DNA from: Chitinophagales bacterium | Lineage (GTDB): Bacteria; Bacteroidota; Bacteroidia; Chitinophagales; LD1 | Length of the DNA stretch: 64,000 bases | NCBI GenBank assembly: GCA_016786765.1 | Contig: JAEUUZ010000003.1 | Span: 1 to 64,000 of the forward strand | Reading direction: 5' to 3' | Part shown: in pieces, positions 17,311 to 25,096 of the stretch | How the letters are laid out: each line of letters opens with the position of its first letter | Numbering within the stretch: the stretch's first letter is position 1 | The notes under the pieces: generated by a model | The model's input: only the letters and a program-made list of their open reading frames with translations | Database searches by the model: none | What the model was told of the DNA's origin: nothing | Translations under genes and position numbers: made by a program

Positions 17311-18540
17311 ATGAACCCAACCAACCAATATTCAAAAACGGTTTTCACTACAGCCGTTATTGTAGCCGCTTTAGGCTATTTTGTTGATATCTACGATTTA
17401 CTTTTATTCAGTATCGTGCGGAAAGCCAGCTTAGAATCGATTGGCTATTCCGGTGCTGATTTAGAAAAATACGGTTTAATGCTTATCAATATCCAAATGG
17501 CCGGAATGTTGATTGGTGGCATACTTTGGGGCATGTGGGCCGATAAACGAGGAAGACTTTCTGTGTTGTTCGGTTCAATCGTATTGTATTCCTTAGCGAA
17601 TATCTTGAACGGTTTTGCCAGCGATATTACCTTTTATGCAATTCTTCGTTTCGTGGCAGGTATTGGCTTAGCGGGCGAGTTAGGTGCAGGCATAACCCTT
17701 GTAGCAGAATCGTTACCGAAAGAAAAACGCGGTTACGGCACTATGATTGTAGCCACTATTGGCGTGTCCGGAGCTGTGTTTGCGGGTATTATCAGTCGGT
17801 ATTTCGATTGGCGTACGTGTTACTTTATTGGTGGAGCATTGGGTATTGCTTTGTTGGTTTTGCGTATCAGTGTTTACGAATCGGGATTGTTTGAGAAAAT
17901 AACAACGCAAGAAGTTAAACGCGGTAACTTTTTTCAATTGTTTTCGAACCGAAAAACATTTCTTAAATACCTTAACTGCATTGTGATTGGTATGCCCACA
18001 TGGTTTACCATTGGCATTCTGGTTACCTTCTCGCCCGAGTTTTCTAAAATGCTCAACGTAAATGGCGTTATTAAAGGTGGTGATGCCATTATGTTTACCT
18101 ACTGCGGCATTACGGTGGGTGACTTCGCTTGCGGTTTCTTGAGTCAGGTTTTGAAAAGCAGAAAAAAAGCGGTGCTCGCTTTCCTTTTACTGACCTGTTT
18201 GGGTTTACTTCTCTACTTCACAGCCTACAACAGCTCTTCAACCTATTTCTACTTCACCATGTTTGTGATTGGTACCGGCACCGGGTTCTGGGCCGTGATT
18301 GTAACGAATGCAGCCGAACAATTCGGTACAAATATTAGGGGAACAGTAGCCACAACAGTGCCTAACTTTATTCGCGGCTCTTTGCCTATTATAACACTTG
18401 GTTACACCTTACTTCAACTTGGATTTTCAAAATTAGTTAGTGCCGAAATTTTGGCAGTAATCATCATGGGTATTTCCTTGTGGGCGCTGCATCATACGGC
18501 TGAGACCTACGGAAAAGACTTGGATTTTGTGGAAGAATAA
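17311..18540 (+). CDS. MFS transporter
   Basis: A 409-residue, 12-helix major facilitator. The conserved loop 2-3 motif is present as WADKRGRLSVLFGS, and the helix 4-5 region reads GIGLAGELGAGITLVAES, which resembles the sugar/organic-acid proton symporter branch of the family more than the multidrug branch. The substrate is unknown. Its stop codon at 18538-18540 directly abuts the stop codon of the convergent DUF1573 gene with no spacer. Confidence 0.88.
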   Translation: MNPTNQYSKTVFTTAVIVAALGYFVDIYDLLLFSIVRKASLESIGYSGADLEKYGLMLINIQMAGMLIGGILWGMWADKRGRLSVLFGSIVLYSLANILNGFASDITFYAILRFVAGIGLAGELGAGITLVAESLPKEKRGYGTMIVATIGVSGAVFAGIISRYFDWRTCYFIGGALGIALLVLRISVYESGLFEKITTQEVKRGNFFQLFSNRKTFLKYLNCIVIGMPTWFTIGILVTFSPEFSKMLNVNGVIKGGDAIMFTYCGITVGDFACGFLSQVLKSRKKAVLAFLLLTCLGLLLYFTAYNSSSTYFYFTMFVIGTGTGFWAVIVTNAAEQFGTNIRGTVATTVPNFIRGSLPIITLGYTLLQLGFSKLVSAEILAVIIMGISLWALHHTAETYGKDLDFVEE

Positions 18541-19317
18541 TCAATCAAACAGTAAAGACACACTCACCGGTTGTGCATCAATAAGCACATTGAATTGAAC
18601 GTTTTTTTCTTGCAAAATATTGATGTAGAGTATTTCGGTATCTTTCTTGGTAATGAAAAATTTATCGGGAGAAATATAAGCAAGTTTGTTATTCGCCAAT
18701 TCGCTTTTCAATACGCGAAGACTAACCATTTGCCTAGCTGTTGAATCTAAAACAATGGCAACTTCTTTTTCCTTATCTACTTTATTAGCAAACACCAACG
18801 TAACAGGACCCTTTTCTTTACTGCCTTTGGGAGCATGGAATACAATGCTCCTTTGTTTAATTTTGGCATCTTCCACAACATTAAAACTAACCATCGGACT
18901 GCCACCGGAATACAATTGTAAATCAGGGGCAAAGGTTTTTACGCTTCCGCGAATCATCAGTTCGATATCTTTCTCTCCGGTATTTGTAACAACATATATC
19001 GATTTGCTGATACCGCCTAAATGCGCAACACTGCTGTATTTTGCGCGAATAGTATCAATTGCTCCGGGTGGAGTTGAATCTCTCTCCCAGCTTGGACTAT
19101 AACAACCGCAAGAACTTTTCACCTGTGTAATTCGCAAAGGTTGATTGCCGGTATTTTTATAAATGTATTTCACTTCGGGCATTTCTCCTTCATAAATTTC
19201 GCCCACATTTACTTCCGTATTGATAAACTGAAGTCTGGGTTGCGCGTAAACAATTACAGCGTTCATCATAATGACAAACGCTGTACTTTTTTTAAAATAG
19301 CTAAGGAGTAATGGCAT
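18541..19317 (-). CDS. DUF1573 domain-containing exported protein
   Basis: A 258-residue protein with an N-terminal hydrophobic export signal, then a DUF1573 Ig-like (ASPM-SPD-2-Hydin type) domain: VGEIYEGEMPEVKYIYKNTG, the hallmark KSSCGCYSP and PGAIDTIRAKYSS. The paired cysteines are diagnostic of the family. The role is unknown; such domains are common in Bacteroidota periplasmic and surface proteins. The start codon is 1 bp from the end of the DUF4476 gene, so both are probably transcribed together. Confidence 0.85.
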   Translation of the reverse strand: MPLLLSYFKKSTAFVIMMNAVIVYAQPRLQFINTEVNVGEIYEGEMPEVKYIYKNTGNQPLRITQVKSSCGCYSPSWERDSTPPGAIDTIRAKYSSVAHLGGISKSIYVVTNTGEKDIELMIRGSVKTFAPDLQLYSGGSPMVSFNVVEDAKIKQRSIVFHAPKGSKEKGPVTLVFANKVDKEKEVAIVLDSTARQMVSLRVLKSELANNKLAYISPDKFFITKKDTEILYINILQEKNVQFNVLIDAQPVSVSLLFD

Positions 19318-19318
19318 C

Positions 19319-20269
19319 TTATCGACTTCCTCTGATATAATTGCTCAAATCTTCTTTACTGCTTGAAAAACTGAACACGTTGTTTACTTTGAAATAGTTA
19401 GAACGGTCGATGGTGTGATTATATGCGTATTTTGCAAAATCTAATTTTGAATCTTCGAAGCTAAACAATTTGCAAATTTGCGCTACTTGATCGGCATACA
19501 AACAATTCGATGAAATAATTTCTTTGGCTGTCGACAATTTAGTTTCATCAAATGAAGAGGCTTTAATTGTTTCCTTTGCTTCTTCAAAATCTTTCGGATT
19601 CATACTATAAGAATAAGTACAATCGCCATAAAGATTTGGACGTGGTTCAGATTGATTTGGTTGGCCCGGGTGAGTAGTTGTGGTATGAGAAGATGAAGAT
19701 GTTGTTGTTGTGGTAGTTGTCGTAGAACCCTGAATAATCGGATCATTTATGTTAATGTTTACGCCAACTCCTAAGCCCCCCATATTTACATTTACATTAG
19801 CTCCGGGTGTACCGGTAGTAGTAGTGGTAGTGGTGGTTTGTTGAACAACTGGAGCGGGTTGTGGTCTACCCCAATGATACACGGTTACATTCGATGGCGC
19901 GATGTAGTCTGGACGAACGGGCTCTTGCGAGAAATACTTCAATATTTGTTTACCGTTGTTTTTATCTGTTTTGATTTTATAGGTAACGTCTACCGGCATA
20001 TTATCGGCATCACGAACCATCAATGTGCCTTTGCTGATTTCACCTAAGGCTTTATCTTCAAAAATAATCTTACAATTGTAATAGGGTTGAACCAAGTCTT
20101 CAACACGGATATTGGTTTGCGCAACGTTGTTTTGGCGCTCTCCGTTCAGAATTAAGAAAAATTTGTTTCCATCCTCAGAAAATATAGTCAGGTTAGCGGT
20201 TGGGGCAGGTTGTGCAAAAAGAATCGCTGCATTTACAATAGCAACAAAGAGAAGTACCGTCTTTTTCAT
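19319..20269 (-). CDS. DUF4476 domain-containing secreted protein with poly-threonine linkers
   Basis: A 316-residue protein: signal peptide, an N-terminal beta-rich region (LTIFSEDGNKFFLILNGERQ), a low-complexity centre with two runs of about eight threonines around GANVNVNMGGLGVGVNININ, and a C-terminal DUF4476 helical domain (from about MNPKDFEEAKETIKASSFDE to the end). The domain's function is unknown. The threonine runs are encoded by short tandem codons and could vary in length between strains. It probably forms an operon with the DUF1573 gene. Confidence 0.83.
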   Translation of the reverse strand: MKKTVLLFVAIVNAAILFAQPAPTANLTIFSEDGNKFFLILNGERQNNVAQTNIRVEDLVQPYYNCKIIFEDKALGEISKGTLMVRDADNMPVDVTYKIKTDKNNGKQILKYFSQEPVRPDYIAPSNVTVYHWGRPQPAPVVQQTTTTTTTTGTPGANVNVNMGGLGVGVNININDPIIQGSTTTTTTTTSSSSHTTTTHPGQPNQSEPRPNLYGDCTYSYSMNPKDFEEAKETIKASSFDETKLSTAKEIISSNCLYADQVAQICKLFSFEDSKLDFAKYAYNHTIDRSNYFKVNNVFSFSSSKEDLSNYIRGSR

Positions 20270-20423
20270 AATTCAATTTTTTGTGTTTTTAATAATTCCT
20301 CAACATCTTTTTCGGCCAGAAGTTCAATCCAAAACGAAAACTATTGCTTTATAATTTCTTGCTTCAAAAGCATGCCAAAGAAAAGCATTTAAGACTTATT
20401 AAGAAATAAAAATAGCTATAAAA

Positions 20424-21641
20424 TCAACAATTTTGTGCCGCAATCCAGGCTGTTGTCCATGCCGCTTGAAAGTTGAAACCGCCCGTGATGGCATCAATGT
20501 CCAGCACCTCTCCACCAAAGAACAAACCTTCGTGTAGCTTGCTCTGCATGGTTTTGAAGTTGATTTGATTTAGTACTATGCCTCCGCAGGTTACAAACTC
20601 GTCTTTGTTGGTACTCTTCCCGTTCACCCTAAAAAGACCTTGCGTAAATTCTGTGGCCAATGCATCTATCTTTTGATTTGAGAGATCGGCCCATTTATCG
20701 CTTTCGGTGATGCCGGAAGCTGCACCTAAGCTTTTCCATAAACGCATCGGTATTTGAAATAGATTGTTCGCCAATACTGTTTTCTTGGGTGAAACTGTTT
20801 TGATGTCGCGCAACTCGGATTTCATCGATGCTAAATCGAATTCGCCTGTCCAATTCACCAGCAACTCAAATTGATGATTTTTTGCTTTCAATAATCGAGC
20901 ACCCCATGCCGACAATCGCAAGACAGCCGGACCACTCATACCCCAATGTGTAATCAGAAGCGGGCCATTAGCTTGCAGTTTCTCCCCCTTTACTGTTACG
21001 ATAGCATTCGGCACCGAGAGGCCTAACAAGCCCGTTATTCTTGGGTCTTTTATGTTGAAGGTAAACAACGATGGCACTGCCGGCTGCAATTTGTAATTCA
21101 ATCCACCTAAAATATCCCACATCTTAGATGCGCTACCTGTGGCGATAAATACAATATCAGCAGAATACGTTTTATCTCTATTCGTAACCACTTGCCATTG
21201 TTTGTTTGCATCTTGCTTTAAGTCCTCTACGCCTACAAGAGTTTCCACACGTACATTCCAGCGTTTCACTTCATTCAAAAAACACTGAATAATGGTTTCC
21301 GAGTTATCGGTTGTAGGAAACATCCGTCCGTCTTCTTCGGCTTTTATTTTCACGCCTCGCTCTTCAAACCAAGCAATGGTGTGCTGCGGCATGAATTGAT
21401 GAAAGGGGCCCAATAATTCTTTTTCACCCCGCGGATAAAAACGTGTAAGCGGTTTGGGTTCGAAACATTGATGCGTTACATTACATCGCCCACCGCCCGA
21501 AATACGTACTTTCTCTAGCACTTTTGGCGATTTCTCTAAGATGGTAATCTGATAATCGGGATGCTGTTGCGCACAATTTATGGCAAAGAAAAACCCGGCT
21601 GCTCCACCGCCAATCACTATAACCTGCTTTGCTTTTTGCAT
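20424..21641 (-). CDS. NAD(P)/FAD-dependent oxidoreductase, HI0933/BaiN family
   Basis: A 405-residue flavoprotein. An FAD-binding Rossmann motif opens the protein (VIVIGGGAAGFFFAINCA), followed by the family signature RISGGGRCNVTH, a middle domain (GLSVPNAIVTVKGEKL), and a C-terminal return to the FAD site (TCGGIVLNQINFKTMQS, DIDAITGGFNFQAAWTTAW). Some members (BaiN) act in bile-acid dehydroxylation, but most are uncharacterised; that role should not be inferred here. It is followed on the plus side by a 150-bp spacer with no clear signal before the DUF4476 gene. Confidence 0.9.
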   Translation of the reverse strand: MQKAKQVIVIGGGAAGFFFAINCAQQHPDYQITILEKSPKVLEKVRISGGGRCNVTHQCFEPKPLTRFYPRGEKELLGPFHQFMPQHTIAWFEERGVKIKAEEDGRMFPTTDNSETIIQCFLNEVKRWNVRVETLVGVEDLKQDANKQWQVVTNRDKTYSADIVFIATGSASKMWDILGGLNYKLQPAVPSLFTFNIKDPRITGLLGLSVPNAIVTVKGEKLQANGPLLITHWGMSGPAVLRLSAWGARLLKAKNHQFELLVNWTGEFDLASMKSELRDIKTVSPKKTVLANNLFQIPMRLWKSLGAASGITESDKWADLSNQKIDALATEFTQGLFRVNGKSTNKDEFVTCGGIVLNQINFKTMQSKLHEGLFFGGEVLDIDAITGGFNFQAAWTTAWIAAQNC

Positions 21642-21661
21642 GGCGATGTTTTGCTTTCGAT

Positions 21662-22765
21662 TTAAATGATAAAGGCCCCGTCTTTATAAATCAACTCCCC
21701 ATCGGCCCAAATCTCGCCACCATTGCGCATATCAGTAATCATATCCCAGTGCACGGTAGATTCGTTCTTGCCGCCACATTGTTTGTAGGCTTGTCCTACC
21801 GCCATGTGAATACTTCCGCCAATTTTTTCATCAAACAAAATATTGCGCGTAATACGTTGAATATTCATGTTGGTGCCAATGGCTACTTCGCCCCATTTGC
21901 GGGCACCTTCAATGGCAAACACTTTATCGAGCACATCTTTGCCTTTATCGGCATTCCACGAAACAATGAGTCCGTCTTTCACTTCCAGTGAAACGCCTTC
22001 TACATCTTTTCCCATGTAAATACACGGATAAGAAAAATAGACTTTACCGTTCACACTGTCTTCCACCGGTGCGCTGAACACCTCGCCACTCGGCATGTTG
22101 GAGCGCCCGTCTGAATTAATCCAAATTCTGTCTTTCACCGAAAAACGAATATCAATATTTGGACCTTTGTAATGTACTTGATTGGCTTTGTTTAAGCGAT
22201 CCACATACGCTTGTTGCTTGGCGCGTACATTCAACCATTGTTCTACCGGATTTTCGTCAAACAAATAACACGATTGAAAAACAAATTGAGTGTATTCTTC
22301 TAATGTCATGCCTGCATCATCGGCTCCGGCTTGTGTAGGGTACTGACATAAACATCTGCGCATACTGCCATTGCCAATGCGTTCGAAATACAATTTGTTC
22401 AACTCGTGTTGCCCTTGCTGGAACAGTTTCAATTTCTCGGGATGAGCCGGTTCCACATCGCCATCGCCACGGTGGAAAGGCGCACGAATATTCAAATACG
22501 CATCGAAGGTTTCGAAGGCCAATTTTTTCATGGGGTTCACCCACAATAGCTGATGTTCTTCGCCTACTTCAAGCAACGAATCGTTCACGCCATTCAATTC
22601 AATATTGAATATCGGATGGCCTCCGGCTAAGTATATTTCGCGGGCTACTTCCTTCAATAGGGGCTCCGCCAAGTACGATGAGTTGATGTAAATTTTGTCG
22701 TCTTTCTTCACTGCCAAACAATAATTCACCAGCAGCTTTGCATATTTTTTTACGATTTCTTGCAT
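21662..22765 (-). CDS. M29 family aminopeptidase
   Basis: A 367-residue metallo-aminopeptidase of the thermophilic M29 family. The middle and C-terminal parts carry the usual metal-site elements: SDGRSNMPSGEVFSAPVEDS (Glu), AIEGARKWGEVAIGTN (Glu) and STVHWDMITDMRNGG (His and Asp). These enzymes are cytosolic, dimeric, two-metal peptidases with broad N-terminal specificity. The gene lies 62 bp downstream of paaD and 20 bp upstream of the BaiN-like gene, on the same strand. No signal peptide is present. Confidence 0.92.
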   Translation of the reverse strand: MQEIVKKYAKLLVNYCLAVKKDDKIYINSSYLAEPLLKEVAREIYLAGGHPIFNIELNGVNDSLLEVGEEHQLLWVNPMKKLAFETFDAYLNIRAPFHRGDGDVEPAHPEKLKLFQQGQHELNKLYFERIGNGSMRRCLCQYPTQAGADDAGMTLEEYTQFVFQSCYLFDENPVEQWLNVRAKQQAYVDRLNKANQVHYKGPNIDIRFSVKDRIWINSDGRSNMPSGEVFSAPVEDSVNGKVYFSYPCIYMGKDVEGVSLEVKDGLIVSWNADKGKDVLDKVFAIEGARKWGEVAIGTNMNIQRITRNILFDEKIGGSIHMAVGQAYKQCGGKNESTVHWDMITDMRNGGEIWADGELIYKDGAFII

Positions 22766-22827
22766 CCTGTTTTTTTGAGAAATCGAATATAGAAATTATG
22801 GGATTCTTGGTAAGAAATTCTTCTATC

Positions 22828-23322
22828 CTATATTGGCTTAAACTGTTCAAAACCTTGTTTGCATGCGAAACAAAAACGTATCGCTCTACACAAGGTAGAA
22901 CCAAAAGCCGAGCGTAATGTTGTGTCGGTGCTATGGCAATGCGGACAACGTACACGATCCAGCGCCTCTTGCGTAAGTTCGCTATCATCGATAGTTACAG
23001 GCGGAGCGATGCCGAATTTTTCGAGTTTTGTTTTGGCTTCAGTGCTCATTTTATCGCTCGACCAAGTATTGTTCATATCCAATACTACTTCGGTGGCAAT
23101 GCCCAATAATTCCACTTCGGTTTTGATGTCGCGTTTCATCATATCTAATGCCGGACAACCCACAAACGTTGGGGTAAAGTGAATGACACATTTTTCGTTA
23201 GTGAGTTCTACCTTCGAAATCATCGCCATATCTACCAAGCTCAACACTGGAATTTCAGGGTCTTTCACGCGTTCGAGCGCAAGCCAAATATCTTGTTCCG
23301 TGATGGCTATACTGTGGTCCAT
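22828..23322 (-). CDS. paaD: phenylacetyl-CoA epoxidase subunit PaaD
   Basis: A 164-residue PaaD (PaaJ) homologue. An N-terminal MIP18/DUF59-type domain (RVKDPEIPVLSLVDMAMI, TPTFVGCPALDMM) is followed by a C-terminal cysteine cluster: RCPHCHS then CRAIRFCFACKQGFEQFK, a likely zinc or Fe-S site. PaaD is thought to help mature the PaaABCE oxygenase that epoxidises phenylacetyl-CoA. Its start overlaps the stop of the small membrane protein gene by 1 to 3 nt. PaaC is present upstream, but PaaA, PaaB and PaaE are not in the window. Confidence 0.9.
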   Translation of the reverse strand: MDHSIAITEQDIWLALERVKDPEIPVLSLVDMAMISKVELTNEKCVIHFTPTFVGCPALDMMKRDIKTEVELLGIATEVVLDMNNTWSSDKMSTEAKTKLEKFGIAPPVTIDDSELTQEALDRVRCPHCHSTDTTLRSAFGSTLCRAIRFCFACKQGFEQFKPI

Positions 23323-23561
23323 TATTTTTTCATTACTTTTTTAAAGAGCCAATAGCGAAAGAAATAAACGAGAATGCTCGTTAAGCCTACACCGCCTGCT
23401 GCTATTTCATCTAACCAACCAATACCGGGAATTAAATCGCTGGGTTCAGGAATAAAAATGTACACCAAACATACGACTGCAATAATCAATAACAGCCTAC
23501 CCGGTGTTTTTGTGCTTTGTTTTTTATCGGTAGTTTCAATACTCGATATTTCGTTATTCAT
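23322..23561 (-). CDS. small membrane protein, DUF1232-like
   Basis: A 79-residue protein with a polar N-terminus and two hydrophobic segments. The middle, YIFIPEPSDLIPGIGWLDEIAAGG, closely resembles the DUF1232 (YkvA) core sequence in which a short membrane helix ends in a S/P-x-DLIPD-like motif followed by GWLDD. The function is unknown. It is wedged between paaC and paaD and overlaps the start of paaD, so translation of the three is probably linked. Confidence 0.75.
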   Translation of the reverse strand: MNNEISSIETTDKKQSTKTPGRLLLIIAVVCLVYIFIPEPSDLIPGIGWLDEIAAGGVGLTSILVYFFRYWLFKKVMKK

Positions 23562-23604
23562 GGTTTACTTTTCTTTACTCATTAACCATACATTTCCGTG
23601 CCAA

Positions 23605-24357
23605 TTACCATTCGGCATCGGGGTCGGTATTCACCACTTCGCACATTTCGGTAAGCAGCGGTTGAAGATATTCCGAATGAAAGCCTTTTCTACCGCCATT
23701 CACCGCCTTACTTGGGTCAACGGCAGGAACTGTAAGTCCCGCACCTTGAAGTATTGCTGAAACATTTTCCAGCCAACGTTTTTGGAGTTCTGCTTCGCCC
23801 AAAAATACATTGCTGTCGATTAACTCTTTTTCTGAATCTACTGTTTCGAAAATCCCAAGCGCATAAGGAAAAGCAAAATTCAATGCCGATTGCATACGTG
23901 CTTTGCTTTCTTCGGTTCCGTTACTCAATTGTTTTATCCACGAATCGGCATGCATTACATGATATTTGATTTCGCCTTTTACTTTTTTCGCCACTTGCGC
24001 CAATGGTTGAAAACTAGAATTAGCGAGCATTTCATAACGTAAACTTTCGGCATGATCAAACAAGAAATGGCGCATCAAACTGAAATCGTATTCACCAATC
24101 GGCAATTCTACCAATTGGCAACATTTAAATTCTTTCTCTGTGCGTTTGAAAGCCAATGTGTCCGGCTCTGCTTCGCCAAACGATTCGTGCAAAATGGTAT
24201 ACAAAGCAAAGGCATGTCCGATTTTATCTTGTGCCATTGAAGAAAAAGCCAAGTCTTCTTCCAACACCGGCCCAATGCCTGTCCACTCCGAATTTCGGTG
24301 ACCAATAATCAAGGCATCGTCTGCCATTTTAAAAAGCAAATCTTTTATTCCGCTCAT
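23605..24357 (-). CDS. paaC: phenylacetyl-CoA epoxidase subunit PaaC
   Basis: A 250-residue PaaC (PaaI) homologue, the structural, non-catalytic ferritin-like subunit that pairs with catalytic PaaA. Recognisable parts are ADDALIIGHRNSEWTG, EEDLAFSSMAQDKIGHA and GEIKYHVMHADSWIKQL. It is followed by the small DUF1232-like gene and paaD. The upstream gene is an RsmI-like methyltransferase, not paaA or paaB, so the cluster is incomplete here; the missing subunits may be elsewhere in the genome. Confidence 0.9.
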   Translation of the reverse strand: MSGIKDLLFKMADDALIIGHRNSEWTGIGPVLEEDLAFSSMAQDKIGHAFALYTILHESFGEAEPDTLAFKRTEKEFKCCQLVELPIGEYDFSLMRHFLFDHAESLRYEMLANSSFQPLAQVAKKVKGEIKYHVMHADSWIKQLSNGTEESKARMQSALNFAFPYALGIFETVDSEKELIDSNVFLGEAELQKRWLENVSAILQGAGLTVPAVDPSKAVNGGRKGFHSEYLQPLLTEMCEVVNTDPDAEW

Positions 24358-24385
24358 AATGTGTTTTTTATATCAAATCTAATGA

Positions 24386-25087
24386 TTAAACACCAATTGC
24401 GTAAATGCAATAGCGTTTTTGAAAGGTGTGTTTCTCTTTTTTCCAATCCTCGATTTTTTTCGTGGCCGTGAATTCGGTGGCGAGCGTTAAATCGCAACTC
24501 ACATGAAAAAGTGTGCTTGGCTGCAATGCAATGAACACATCGCGCAACATCGATTCGTTTCGAAATGGTGTTTCCATGAATAACTGTGTGAAGCCGGTTC
24601 GTTTAGCCAGTTCTTCTAACTGTCGTAATTTTTTAATTCGGTCGGCCGATTGAATAGGCAAATAGCCATGAAAAGAAAATTGCTGTCCGCTAAACCCACT
24701 CGCCATTAACGCCAACAAAATAGAGTTCGCCCCAACCATAGGTACCACTTGAATGTTTTTGCGATGCGCTTCTTTCACAATCAAATTTCCCGGATCGGCA
24801 ATACAAGGTGTACCGCATTCGCTCATCAAGCCTACATCGAAGCCTTGTTCGCATTTTTCCAACCAACTGTGGATCGGATTTCCTTTGTGTTTATCCCACT
24901 CAAAAAATGTTACTTCTTCATCGAAATTTTTCTTGTAACCCATAGCCCGTAAATGTCTTCGGGCGGTTTTCACATCTTCTACAATAAAGCAAGTAAGCGT
25001 GTTGACCACGGTTTTGTTCCCTTCTAGAATGGTGTTGCTATCGGCATCACTCAGAAACGTTGGAACGATATATAATTTTCCTTTCAC
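24386..25087 (-). CDS. RsmI-like SAM-dependent methyltransferase (tetrapyrrole methylase fold)
   Basis: A 233-residue protein of the tetrapyrrole methylase superfamily, close to RsmI, which 2'-O-methylates 16S rRNA C1402. Visible motifs are LYIVPTFLSD at the start, SECGTPCIADPGNLIV (the family has SDAGTP.I.DPG) and VPMVGANSILLALMASGF. It lacks the C-terminal extension of classical RsmI and has SECGTP in place of SDAGTP, which is the form usual in the second RsmI-like paralogue of Bacteroidota. Its rRNA target is therefore not certain. It lies 9 bp downstream of the PBP1A gene. Confidence 0.88.
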   Translation of the reverse strand: MKGKLYIVPTFLSDADSNTILEGNKTVVNTLTCFIVEDVKTARRHLRAMGYKKNFDEEVTFFEWDKHKGNPIHSWLEKCEQGFDVGLMSECGTPCIADPGNLIVKEAHRKNIQVVPMVGANSILLALMASGFSGQQFSFHGYLPIQSADRIKKLRQLEELAKRTGFTQLFMETPFRNESMLRDVFIALQPSTLFHVSCDLTLATEFTATKKIEDWKKEKHTFQKRYCIYAIGV

Positions 25088-25096
25088 AGTTTTGTT

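Noticed and set aside
20270-20423. Regulatory signal in the DUF4476/BaiN spacer
   Set aside because: About 150 bp with no TAnnTTTG match, hairpin or repeat that I could support.
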